The translations under genes and the position numbers were made by a program. A stretch of 64,000 bases of DNA, from positions 3,526,842-3,590,841 of the forward strand of contig OZ020306.1 in the NCBI GenBank assembly GCA_963971305.1. Direction: 5' to 3'. This DNA comes from Arcuatula senhousia. Its lineage: Eukaryota > Mollusca > Bivalvia > Mytilida > Mytilidae. The notes under the pieces were generated by a model that saw only the letters and a list, made by a program, of their open reading frames with translations, did no database searches and was not told where the DNA came from. This document shows positions 47,386 through 57,832 of the stretch, piece after piece (position 1 is the first letter of the stretch; every line of letters starts with the position of its first letter).

Positions 47386-48109
47386 TGTGACAGAGCTAAA
47401 ATTGACAATTTTGTTTTTGGACATTCAATAATTTTCATTTGTAATTTTATTCATTATTTTCATTTTATTTTTGTTGTTTATAGAATAGTATTTTTTATCA
47501 ATTTTATAAGGACTTTATTTTTATTAAGTATTTTTGTTTAACATTCCATAAGTAATTAAATAGATAGGATTAACTCTGTCACATGTCATTTCTTGCTTTA
47601 ATTAAGATTTCTATTGTGTTCAAAATTTAAATATTCTTTTATGTCAAATTACTGTATTTTCACTCAAATTAAGTAATATTAATCTGTCAAATTATTAGGG
47701 GTATATATGTTAGGGACATTTTTATATTCGGGGGTTAAGTTAAGTGAAGAGCAGTAAAACGACATAGAGTATAGAGTATAGTTTTAGTTTCAATTAAGTT
47801 AAAGACTTTGAGTCAATCGTATTGACCTTATCATTGTCTAAAGTGAGCCAGAATATTATATCTGACATTTTCACTAAATGTTTGTAAACTGTTTTCATTG
47901 TTAAAAAGGAATAAATTGTTAAAGCCGTCTGCTGTTTGTATCCAGAGTCGCCACACAGTGTCCTATTAGTCAGCCGTAGTCATTGTTTAGTCGAGGAATT
48001 CGGCAGTGTTCAGTCGCAGAGGCAGTCTGCAGTCATTGTATTTATTTGTGTATTCGTTTTTCTTATTGTTCCTGTTTCCTGTTGTGACCCCGCCAGTTCC
48101 CCGGTCACA
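47386..48109 (+). repeat. 3' LTR
   Basis: Same 724 bp as the 5' LTR with no mismatch or gap seen. Reading frames within the LTRs are duplicated and do not look coding. Confidence 0.92.
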
Positions 48110-48253
48110 AGTTCTTGGGGTTTTGGGTTTTGAATATCTGCCTGATTCTATGGCCAAAGAATGGGCACTAATTCTTAATTTTGTTAATTTGTTTCTCATT
48201 TCTGTAGGGACATTAAATTTCAAATAATCCTGTAATTTAAATTCTGTAAAAAT
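48110..48253 (-). pseudogene. LINE ORF C-terminus, part 1 (before the LTR insertion)
   Basis: Forty-eight open codons on the minus strand after an in-frame TGA (48254-48256), reading EMRNKLTKLRISAHSLAIE then SGRYSKPKTPRT. The LTKLRISAHSL...GRY..P motif is the standard lead-in to the C-terminal zinc-finger-like segment of these LINEs, found on the far side of the LTR element at 45665. The 5' part of the LINE is missing. Confidence 0.8.
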
Positions 48254-48603
48254 TCATAAAACACACAGGCGTTTGGGTCCAGGATTTTGCCTGTGATAAA
48301 ACACACTAAATAAATAAATCATTAATTTCAATCATTTTAGGAAACTATAGTCTGACGTATGGTAATCGTATGTTTGACGCACATTAAAAAAAACGTACGT
48401 CTGACATATGTTTTGACATTTATTTGACGTACGTTTACTGTACGGCGGTTAGAAACATATGTTTAACGTACGTTTATACCCTACCCAAGACGCACTACGT
48501 CAGATGTATGTCTAGATTTTGCCCGTGTGCATTCACGGTCAAAATATAAATATATAACATATAACATATCAAAATAAATATAATATCCAAAATTGTGTGT
48601 GAA

Positions 48604-48846
48604 TGAAGGGGGGCCTTGGTTTTTTCCTATAAAAATATTCTGAAAATTATTTTTGATGAAAGAAATATATTGGGAGCTGAGGGTAAGAAAAAAAAAATAT
48701 TCTGAAGAAGGACTTATGCTATAAAAAATAATGTTGATAATGAAAAAAATATTCTGTCGCGACGTCTTCGAAAAATAAATATTTTGTCGGCGCTCTGCGC
48801 GGAAAAAATTGTTCTGATCAAAACAAAAAACCAAGGCCCCCCTTTC
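48604..48846. mobile_element. MITE with AAGGGGGGCCTTGG ends
   Basis: AAGGGGGGCCTTGGTTTTTT (about 48606) is inverted at 48826-48845 as 'aaaaaccaaggccccccttt'. The interior repeats AAAAATATTCTG-like words and is not coding. The minus-strand 117-residue frame here is a by-product. Confidence 0.75.
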
Positions 48847-48937
48847 AAGTTAAATGGTCCGTCCCTATAAGTCGTTTGAACATGTAATTGTCAATTGAAA
48901 ATTAAAAGTTACAACAAAGTTCCAATACTCAAATCTG

Positions 48938-49205
48938 GCAATGTGACGGGTATGCTATTCCAAGCAGGAACTGCTTACTCTTCCGGAGCACCTGAGTTCA
49001 CTCTCGTTTCGTTCACATTCACGGTGCTGAATGCGGTTTTGTTGTTCTGTGTGTGGGTTTTTGGGGTTTTGTTTTTTTTTTTGGGGGGGTTGTTGTTGTT
49101 GTTGTTGTATGGTTTGTTTCGTTTTGATGATTTTGTCTACATATTTTGTCTTTGATGTTTGATTACCCCTTTGGCATGTTTTGTACACCTAATGCTTCTT
49201 TCAAA
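48938..49205 (+). repeat. Dispersed SINE-like repeat, copy 3, with T/G-rich tail
   Basis: GGAACTGCTTACTCTTCCGG followed by 'agcacctgagttcactctcg' matches the copy at 49866 and is inverse to the copy at 26.7 kb. It contains low-complexity GTTTTTTTTTTTTGGGGGGG and (GTT)5 runs. Confidence 0.6.
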
Positions 49206-49837
49206 AGGTTTGATGACAAACACCATATACAGGGACTCCCCCCTCTGGGCACCATATAAGATCATATAAATATGAAGATCCTAAGTACTACTATTTTAAG
49301 AAGTATATATTCGTATACAAGTAACCTCAAAAACTCTCTACATCTTTCCACCTCTCAGACTTTCTCTATCTCTTAAATCCCCAGGAACTAAAGATAAAGG
49401 ATACAACGGATTCTAGGAAATCTTCTTCATATTCAGATCTATACATCTCGAAATAAACTCTCAAGAAAGACTTAAAATCAAGCTTTTTGACAAACGTGAC
49501 GGCTTCAATTTTCCAGTCGTCAACCTCCCCTTCTTGTGTAGCAACATTCCGTCCTCTCCAGCTTATGGAGTTTACGTATCGCAATTGATTCGTTATTCCA
49601 GAGCTTGAGGGACTTGTAAACGTCGATTTCCTTGGCAGAGTCTGACGCAAAATTGTAACACAAGGTTATGTTGCTCCTTGATTGCTGTTTTCACTCAAGA
49701 AATTATACGGAAGATATGAGCTCGTAGACAAATATTGGATTTCTATCTCTTTGATGAGTGCAGATGTTAGTTTGTCCTTAGATAATTAAACTTTTTTTCA
49801 GGCATTTGCTTTACAGGATTTGACACAATGAATTGAC
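49206..49837. other. Unassigned; holds a 94-residue minus-strand frame of unknown status
   Basis: The minus-strand frame 49366-49650 opens at a TTG, not an ATG. It reads TSPSSSGITNQLRYVNSISW and continues with QEGEVDDWKIEAVTFVKKLD. Composition looks more protein-like than the neighbours, but no domain, ATG or splice support is visible, and it lies between two copies of a dispersed repeat. It could be part of a retroelement. Confidence 0.3.
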
Positions 49838-50085
49838 AATTGGCAGCGAGACGGGCGTGCTATAGAAAGTAGGAACTGCTTATTCTTCCGGAGCATCTGA
49901 GTTCACTCTCGATTTCTGATCGGTTGATTTTGTTTGATTTTTTATGTTTTGTTTTTCTTCGTAATGTTCTCGTTCATGTTTACGGGTTTTGTCGTTGCTC
50001 TTTTGGACTTTTGACACTCGAATTTCACTTTTCTTCTCTGAATGAAGAATATACTGACTAATAGTTAAATGCAGACAAAACATGA
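49838..50085 (+). repeat. Dispersed SINE-like repeat, copy 4
   Basis: GGAACTGCTTATTCTTCCGG, 'agcatctgagttcactctcg', and further on 'tgtttacgggttttgtcgttgctcttttggac', which is the inverse of the start of copy 2 at about 35071. Confidence 0.6.
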
Positions 50086-51410
50086 GCAAGGACGAAAAGA
50101 CAAGCAGGTTTTAAAATAGAGTGAGATATTGCCATCGTCTGTTAGTTCAAACTTACAAAAATCGTATGCAACAAACAATTCAAGGAAATATACATGCAAA
50201 AAAAAGTTAAGTGATATACTAGTAAAGAGTTACACATGAAGTCATACTCACATAGGTGCTCATTGTCTTAGAATGTTTTATCTGAAAACTTTTAAAATTT
50301 TATCCACAGACTAAGCATGTCTATCTTCAATATATAATGATTTCTTACTTTTGTATCTTATTTTGGTGTCAAGGCAGAGATTTGTTATGAGATTTTTAGT
50401 TGGACCTATAATTTATCACGCCCTAAACATTGTAATTAGCTACAATCCATTTTCATAAGTCAATAGAATATTTTCTCAATTGTCGTTTGTTATTTTTATA
50501 CAAACTGTGAATAAAACCCAATGGCCTTAACATGACAGATATTTAAGAGATCTTTTAAATAGATATTAGTGTTGCATAAATTATTAATTAGTAACATTCA
50601 GTCAATCAAATTCCACATTTCGGTTATCGTTCAAAATTTTCGCTGTCTTTTAACATATTTTTTTTCCATTTCAGAAATTTATTCAGTTAGACAAAATATT
50701 CAGGTATCCAATACACATACTCATTATCTTTTTTGAGATACATTTGTTGTGTGAATCATGTCTATTCACCCAAGACGTATAGTTTGCAATTTTAAAATTG
50801 AAGAGATACAATCCAACTAAGCTATCTTACAGTTTTATACTAAGTTTAAAATAGCAATACCTTATATTGGCCCCTTACTCAGTAACCTTTTAAACAGTTA
50901 AAGAGCCAAAAGAACTCGAATCTTGTAAGTGCAAATGTATTTGGCATATTTAAAAATGCTTCACCATCAAAAACACCCCGACTGAATTAGCCTATGCTTA
51001 TTTTTCTTGAAGGTTAGGTCCAAAATACCTTTATCAAAGCTAATTGTAAGAACCTGTGTTATATGTGTAAATAAAGTCTTATACGTTGAAAAGGGGCTAC
51101 TCTGGTTCCTATATCATGTTTATATCACCTTTATAAGCTGTATATTATCCGTTTAGATTTCAAAATTGTCAAAACCCTAAGGTTCGTCCTACGCCAGACA
51201 TAGGTTGGTCTTAGTCATACATTGTAATTGGTTTCTAGTTCGGCATTTTATGTATTACTGTTTTATGCTCTTCATATTCATGCATGAAGAGTTTGGCCTT
51301 TCAACTTTTGTTAGAGCGGCTCCGAGTACAAACATAGGAACGAACGAGGCACCCAACGCTACATCTCCTCGCTGACTCCGTCGTTTCGTATCTAGTGTTG
51401 TTTGTAGGTG
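50086..51410. other. Nothing recognised
   Basis: AT-rich sequence without supported features. Confidence 0.4.
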
Positions 51411-51490
51411 TTGCCGTTTTATGCCCCCGCAGCTTCCAGTTGGGGAGTATATTGTTTTACTTTGTCCGTCGGTCCGTCCGTTCCGCATTA
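51411..51490 (-). mobile_element. Orphan family-3 tail
   Basis: On the minus strand, a GGAACGGACGGACCGACGGA tract is followed by an end reading GCTGCGGGGGCATAAAA, the same order as the right end of 15745-16308. Core repeats are absent. Confidence 0.55.
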
Positions 51491-52285
51491 GTTTTACGTG
51501 ACTTTATTTCTACATGACTGATTGCAGATATTGAGCTGATGTTTTGGTATGCGAGGCTACCATAATGGATTACATATCGAGTTCGCATTTCGTTCCGGTC
51601 CGTTGATTTTCACGAAATTATGGCCCTTGGACTTATAAAATTTTATGAAAGTTACAGTTTGCTCGACTTGTTCCCTTGATTTTTGGATTGATTTTTCCAA
51701 ACATTGCGGGAGTATCATATACACAAACAATATAGCTAACCGTAGTTTGAAGTGGGTGATGAATAAGTCGATTACTTTAAACATTGTATACTGGGCAGCC
51801 GGGTCATTCGTGACCTTTGTTAGTTATAACATAAAGATTTAAGTGCCCCTCTCTGTCTTTGCCTCCTCCAAAACAAAACAGAGCAGGTAAAGGTGGACGG
51901 AATGTATACAAATTTGTTCATTCTTCGGGGTGGGAGATAAGACATTCTATGATTTACATATTTGTATTCTGTTTCTGAAATGTAAAATTTTGGTATTTTG
52001 TTAGTAATCTCAACAAATTCCAGTTGACTTGAAAACATGTTTTGTTAGTCGTCTTCTGCTTCTGTCTGTTAACTTCCTCCTGTGGTGTTTCATAGATTAT
52101 TAAATGTTCACTAGTTTACATCCCTTACCTTTCATGCCCTTAAAATTAGCAAAAAAAAGTTATGGGGATATTTTAATAAATTTTGGCTGCTACATGACAG
52201 AGTGGTAAAATTCCTAACAATCCAAGTTTCCTGATGAAATGGTATATGGATGTAATATTTAGTCTTGGACTTTAAAACCACAGAC
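51491..52285. other. Nothing recognised
   Basis: No gene, array or inverted element found. Confidence 0.4.
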
Positions 52286-52288
52286 TTA

Positions 52289-53985
52289 GGGACTGTTCAA
52301 TATTTATCAAAATACTGGGCCGGTGCAAATTTCTTTTCATCGTCAAAATTTCTATTTGCCCAGCAAAGCCTAATCAAGAAAAAAGTATAGACCCAGTCAC
52401 TTAACAGTAAAAAAATCTTGTTGCCCAGCAATATTCTTACCATATTTTAATAACAAAAAATAATAGCTAAATAGCCTATCAAGAGCCTTTTCAAATTCAA
52501 ATATTTTATTGGATAAAGCATATTCAAGTCATGAAAACAGTTACATAATGTCATACATTGTGTAACCAAATACAGCTAAATCATCATGTACAAAAATGTA
52601 CTTGTACATAAATATGATAAAATATATGAATGCCACAGGCGTTTGGGTCCAGGATTTTATTGTATTATAAATAACGTGTATATAAAAATTTTCATCTCGT
52701 CTATATACTATTTCCACAAGGCTAGAATGTTTGAAAGTTCTAAAAATAGAACAAAATTTACTCGCGGAAAACCCCCATATTTTCTCATAGAATCAAATGT
52801 TTTACATAAAATATTGGTGATTCTCTAAACCCTTTCAGTTTAATCTCACAATTGGGAACACATTTATCGTGAAACAATTCGCAATGACTTTGAATCTAAT
52901 TTTTTTTGCCACTGAAGCGGGCCAAACAAACCACCACGGACGGAAGTAGTTTAAAAGTTTAAAGGGAGACAATATTCTTTTACTTTTTCAAATTTTATCA
53001 TTGAAATGAAATAACCACGTATTTATTATCCTTGAACGTCTTTTTAAAAATTTATGGAACACCCATCGAGTCGTAGTTTGTATGTACGTTTTATTATACT
53101 ACCAGTAAAAATATTTCAAATAGAATTGAGTCCACATTTTCCGCCAAATGATTTGTTCGAACTCGCCCAGATTTTACCTTACTGTAGTGTCACTCGGAAG
53201 TCCTTTTATTTGGCGGAATATTGTTTCCCTTGAAAATCTTTGGCCACTTCCGTCCGTGGTGATCTTTTGTTTCGCTTCGTAGGAAAAAAAGACCCGATGT
53301 GAGATTTATACATACTGACATGCTTTACTTTTGCCTCCTAAAGAGAGTTAAAGCTGAAAGGAGTTATAGAATGTTTTAGTTGTTTATGGTAAAAAATACT
53401 TCTACAAGAAAAAAGGGGGTTTCCGTCAGTACTATTTTTAGAACTTTCAAACATTCTTGCCTTGTGGAAATAGTATATAGACGAGATGAAAATTTTTATA
53501 TACACGTTATTTATAATACAATAAAATCCTGGACCCAAACGCCTGTGATGAATGCGAGTCATCACATAAAAAAATGCAACAATTTCATTATCATTTTTTA
53601 TATATATATATAAATAAATACTTATTTAAATCCTACGTATTTTAAAAAAATTAGCCGCTGTTTGAGATATAAACAAATGATTTTAAATTTTGTATAGAAC
53701 AAAGGTTCAGGAGGCAATTGACTGAATGAATTGAAATTTCATGGGGATATGTATCTTTATTAAAAAGAGTAAAAAAATCGAAAATGAACTTCATCTTCTA
53801 CTTTATCGTTATATGATTTACAATGCCAGCATTTTTTTTACATTTTATCACCCTAAAAAAGTAGTCGCCCAGCGGAAATATTTTTACAAAAATCTATTCG
53901 CCCAGCATTTGTAAAGTGCCAAAAAACTATGTGCCCAGTATACAAATGCACCGGCCCAGTATTTTGATAAATATTGAACAGTCCC
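52289..53985. mobile_element. Foldback DNA element, 1.7 kb, 39-bp inverted ends, TTA duplication
   Basis: Ends GGGACTGTTCAATATTTATC (52289) are repeated in inverse at 53985, identical over 39 bp. TTA flanks both sides (52286-52288, 53986-53988). A second inverted pair inside (about 52634-52775 and 53395-53547) includes 'ctatatactatttccacaagg', and a third pair includes CCACGGACGGAAGT (52935 and 53240). Subterminal GCCCAG words repeat at both ends. A 3-bp TTA duplication suggests PIF/Harbinger mobilisation. No transposase is present. Confidence 0.8.
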
Positions 53986-53988
53986 TTA

Positions 53989-54449
53989 CGACTATTTTTC
54001 CCACGAGGAGATCTACAAGGAGATAGACAATGTATAGTTCCAGCCACTGAAAGTTCTACATTATGGAGACTTAATTTAGGTGATGAGATTTTGTTTCCAA
54101 GTTTTTGGCCACTAGAATGGCTATTGCAGATAGATAAAAGCTATTACTTCCTAAAACCTTTAGCTTATTGAGTCCCATAAAAATCTTCGATGGGTCAAAG
54201 TTGTCAGATGACTCCTTGTAGACTAGTGGTTATGATACTGTAAGGTAAAAAACCCACTTTTTCATATTTTCCCCATACAATAAAAACTTTAGCAGATAGA
54301 GAAGATCTGATATATTTTAACAGTCTCACTTTTACAACTCATTGGTCTTTATGAATTCTTGTAGCAACTGTTGAATAAAATTCATAATGCTAAGAGGTTT
54401 CCCTTGCATGTGACTGAGCCAATGTAAAATGTGGATTGTTATAAATACG
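53989..54449. other. Nothing recognised
   Basis: Short unassigned stretch between two mobile elements. Confidence 0.4.
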
Positions 54450-55190
54450 AACAAGAGTTAACACTAAAGTATGTCTCGCCTGCCGGCACCATCAGAAACA
54501 ATAATTCTTTCTTACTTCCACTATATTTTGAATTTACATGGATTTTCAGTTTCTGAGATCAAAAAATGTTTATAGAACTTGAACATTGCAAATATATGCA
54601 ATAAAAATAATCAAAGTCACTCAACCAGAAAATCAAGGTCAAGGTCAAAAGATGAGGATGTAACTGTGCTAAGCTACTACTGGGGGATATGCATACCAAG
54701 TTTCATCAACCTAGGACCTATAGTTCTCGAGATATGGAGGTGCTCGCAAAACTTTTCCATTGCTATTATATGTATTGAAAATTGTCAAAGTCACTCAACC
54801 GGAAAATCAAGGTCAAAGTCAAAAGATGGGGATGCAACTGTGCTAAGCTACTACTGGGGCATATGTATACCAAGTTTCATCAACCTAGGACCTATAGTTC
54901 TTGAGATATGGAGGTGCTCGCAAAACTTTTCCATTGCTATTATATGTATTGAAAATTGTCAATGTCACTCAAACGGAAAATCAAGGTCAAGGTCAAAAGA
55001 TGGGGATGCAACTGTGCTAAGCTACTACTGGGGCATATGCATACCAAGTTTCATCAACCTAGGACTTATAGTTCTTGAGATATGGAGGTGCTCATAAAAC
55101 TTTTCCAAAAAGTTAACGCCGCCGTCGACGCCGCCGCCGGTAAAGTAACACCTATGTCCCGCTCTGCTTCGCAGGCGAGACAAAAACGAT
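54450..55190. mobile_element. Non-autonomous tandem-core element, family 5, copy 3
   Basis: Perfect 12-bp inverted ends TGTCTCGCCTGC (54472-54483) and GCAGGCGAGACA (55171-55182). Three repeats of about 180 bp carry GATGGGGATGCAACTGTGCT, 'ccaagtttcatcaacctagg' and 'cttgagatatggaggtgctc' blocks. A GCCGCCGTCGACGCCGCCGC tract precedes the tail. A 172-residue plus-strand frame spanning the three repeats is a consequence of a repeat length divisible by three. Confidence 0.85.
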
Positions 55191-55549
55191 AAAAAATGTA
55201 AAATGGAGAAAATTACAAAACAAATCTAGAACAGACAAGGGCTACAAATTGAAAGAATAAAGAATAGAGTATCCTTACCTATTGATACCTCAAGAGAACT
55301 CCCTATGTCTTGTTTTTTTCCTTGTTGTCTCAGTTTCTCTCATCTTAAATTGAACTTATATCGAATTGACTTTGATTATTTTGTGTTTTGCTAGAGATTT
55401 TCAATAGGGGTAAGGTTATGTCTTAAAACTAGTTAAACTGGCCACATTTTATTTGTGCCTGTCCTTAGCTATAAATATGGACGAACATAATGGTTATTGT
55501 TTTTGTCATAGAAATTACACATTATAGAGCGGTTGTATTTAGTCTACGG
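55191..55549. other. Nothing recognised
   Basis: AT-rich spacer between two tandem-core elements. Confidence 0.4.
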
Positions 55550-57832
55550 GAACATATGGTCCAGCATACGTACCAATATAAGGCCACATTGACCTTCATT
55601 TACCACATGGATGACTCATGTTAAAGTTTTGGTCAAGGTTCATATCTCAGCAACTCCAAGTGGTAGAGAGATTATTTTGCGTCAGTGGGTACATCATGAA
55701 TAGTAACCTCAATCCCTACCAAAATTAGGTCAACTTTACATACAGTTTCATCAATGACTCAAGTTGAAGTTTTGAGTAAGGTCCATATAGAAGTTCTCAG
55801 CAACTGCAACTGTTAGAGGGATGACATTGGGTCAGTGTATAGATCCCGGTTAGTAAACAGTATCCATACTAGAATAGGTCACCTTCATCTACATGTTCCG
55901 TATGAAATATTTAGGTTGAAGTTTTGGTTAGGGTCCATATCTCAGCAACTGCAAGTGGAAGAGAGATGATATTGGGTCAGTGTGTACATCTTGGATAATA
56001 ACCAGCATCCATACAAAAATAAGGTCATGTTGATCTACATTTTCCGCACGAATGACCTTCAGGCTATAGTTTTGGTTAAGGTTCACATGTCAGCAACTAC
56101 AAGTGGTAGACAGATAATATTCGGTCAGTGGGTACATCTTGGAAAGTAACCAGCATCCACACCAAAATTAGGTCGTCTTGACCTACATTTCCCGAAAGAA
56201 TGACCGTCAGGTTAAAGTTTTAGGTCCAAATCTCAGCAACTGCAAGTGTTGGATAGATGATATTGCGTCAATGTGTACAACTTGGATAATAACCAGCATT
56301 CGATACCAAAATAAGGCCACCTTTGACCAACAATATTTTCTAACTGACTTAAGTAAAAGTTTATGTTTAGGTCCATATCTCAGCAACTGCAAGCAGTAGA
56401 GATGTATTGGGTCAGTGGGTACATCTTGGATAGTAACCCACATCCATACCAAACATAGATCACATTTGACCTACATTTTCCACATGAATGACTCAGGTTA
56501 GGTCCATATCTCTGCAGCTGCAAGTAGTAGAGAGATGACATTGGGTCAGTGGGTACATCTTTGATAGTAACCAGCATCCATACCAAAATTAGGTCACCTT
56601 TACCCAAAGTTTCCACATGAATGACTCATTTTAAAGTTTAGTTAAGGTCCATATCTCAGCAACTGCAAGTGGTAGAGGAATGACATTGGGTCAGTGTATA
56701 GATCATTGTTCATACCAGAAAAAGGTCACATTGACCTACATATTTGTATGAATGACTTAAGGGGGCATGAGGGTCTTTGAAATTATAGATTTTTCTGTAA
56801 TTTTGCACACTTATAATCCTAAAATGTATCAGTATGGATATAAAATATGCAATAAAAAATGGGGGTCACCGTTCATTTAAGCCTGCTATTAGGGTTCTAA
56901 AAATAGGCTAATTTCCATCTATTCATATAGATTATTTAAAAATTATAATTTAAAGCTTAAAAATGACATAGAAAAAATCTAAACAAGAGAATTTCTTCAA
57001 ATTTGCAAAGAATGTGTGTTTTAATGCATTTTTAACTTGAATTAATAAAAAGAGGGGGTCACCGTGCAAATAAAATCATGAAATTAAAAAACTGTTGGAA
57101 TTTTGTCAATTTTTCTACAAAATATAAAAAATTGGAATTCAACGTAAAACATGGCATACAGAAAGAACTTAACAATAGATTATTCGAATTTACACAGAAG
57201 GTGCGTTTTTTAATGTAATCAGTGACAGTGCTACAGACATTGGAGGGATTTACCAATAAAATACCGATGCGCAAAAATTATGCGCTAATTTAGACCGAGG
57301 AGCCTCCTTAAGTTCAAGTTTTTGCTAAGGCACATATCCCAAAAATAGGGCATCTAATGGGACATTAAATGATACCCCCATGATATAATATCAAAAGTTC
57401 ATAAAATTTGATTTTTCAAAGTGGCCAATCTCAAAAACTATTTTTCAGATCATGCTTGAAATTTAACTTGACCTGTATTCTATTGTACTGTACTAAACAG
57501 CTGTGCAAAATATCATTCAAATCCCTTGATGCATTTTTAAGTTATCAGTCGGAAACTCAAAAATTCATGAAATTTGATTTTTCAAAGTGGCCAATCTCAA
57601 AAACTATTTTTTCAGATCATGCTGGAAATTTAACCTGTAAATTTGACATGTATTTTATTGTACTAAACAGCTGTGCAAAATATAATTCAAATCCATTGAC
57701 GCATTCTCAAGTTATTGTTCGGAAAACTTTGGGGTATGGACTGATGGACTGACCGACAGACGGACGGACAGACATCAAAAGAAACTGAGGGTATAGCATA
57801 ATACCTCGCCACTTAGTGTGGCTGGGTATAAC
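55550..57832. mobile_element. Tandem-core element, family 6, with nested MITE
   Basis: About seven repeats of about 165 bp with 'ccatatctcagcaactgcaag', 'gggtcagtgggtacatctt' and 'accagcatccataccaaaat' blocks. After the nested MITE (56761-57307) come two repeats of a different unit (TTTGATTTTTCAAAGTGGCC, 'aatctcaaaaactattttt'), a GACAGACGGACGGACAGACA tract, and an end with hairpin GCCACTTAGTGTGGC. The left end is not clearly defined. Minus-strand frames inside it are repeat-derived. Confidence 0.65.
56761..57307. mobile_element. TTAA-flanked MITE nested in the family-6 element
   Basis: Ends GGGGGCATGAGGGTCT and AGACCGAGGAGCCTCC are imperfectly inverse and flanked by TTAA (56757-56760, 57308-57311). 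Removal rejoins the core repeat ('gaatgacttaa' with 'gttcaagttt'). It carries 'gggggtcaccg' twice, recalling the MITE at 18220-18775 and a sequence at about 59465. Confidence 0.75.

Larger units (their letters stand above)
45666..48109 (+). mobile_element. Compact LTR retroelement, gag-like ORF only, very young
   Basis: Two 724-bp direct repeats flank 996 bp of internal DNA. Each LTR starts TGTGAC and ends GTCACA, the usual TG...CA form. Reading the two copies line by line I found no difference, and the 1720-bp offset is constant. A polypurine tract (GGAGGAGGAGGCAAA, 47371-47385) abuts the 3' LTR, and a likely primer-binding region follows the 5' LTR at about 46393 (TGGTGGAGTTAACCCGCGG), though the primer tRNA is not identified. 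There is no room for protease, RT, RNase H or integrase, so it must be mobilised in trans. No target-site duplication is evident. Confidence 0.9.
45119..48532. mobile_element. DNA element with ACGT-rich inverted ends, hosting other insertions
   Basis: Left ACACAGGCAAAATGTGGACT (45121) and right 'tctagattttgcccgtgtgc' (48511-48530) are imperfect inverted ends. Each is followed inward by clusters of CGTACGTTAAACG / GACGTACGTTT-type words (45140-45235 and 48350-48500). A LINE fragment and the LTR element occupy the centre. No transposase is seen, and superfamily is unresolved. Confidence 0.5.

Noticed and set aside
47936..48227. Small frames in the 3' LTR and flank
   Set aside because: The same frames occur in the 5' LTR, and the minus-strand one is partly the interrupted LINE fragment already described.
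54579..55097. 172-residue plus-strand frame with three internal repeats
   Set aside because: It is the tandem core of a family-5 element. The repeat length keeps the frame open and there is no domain.
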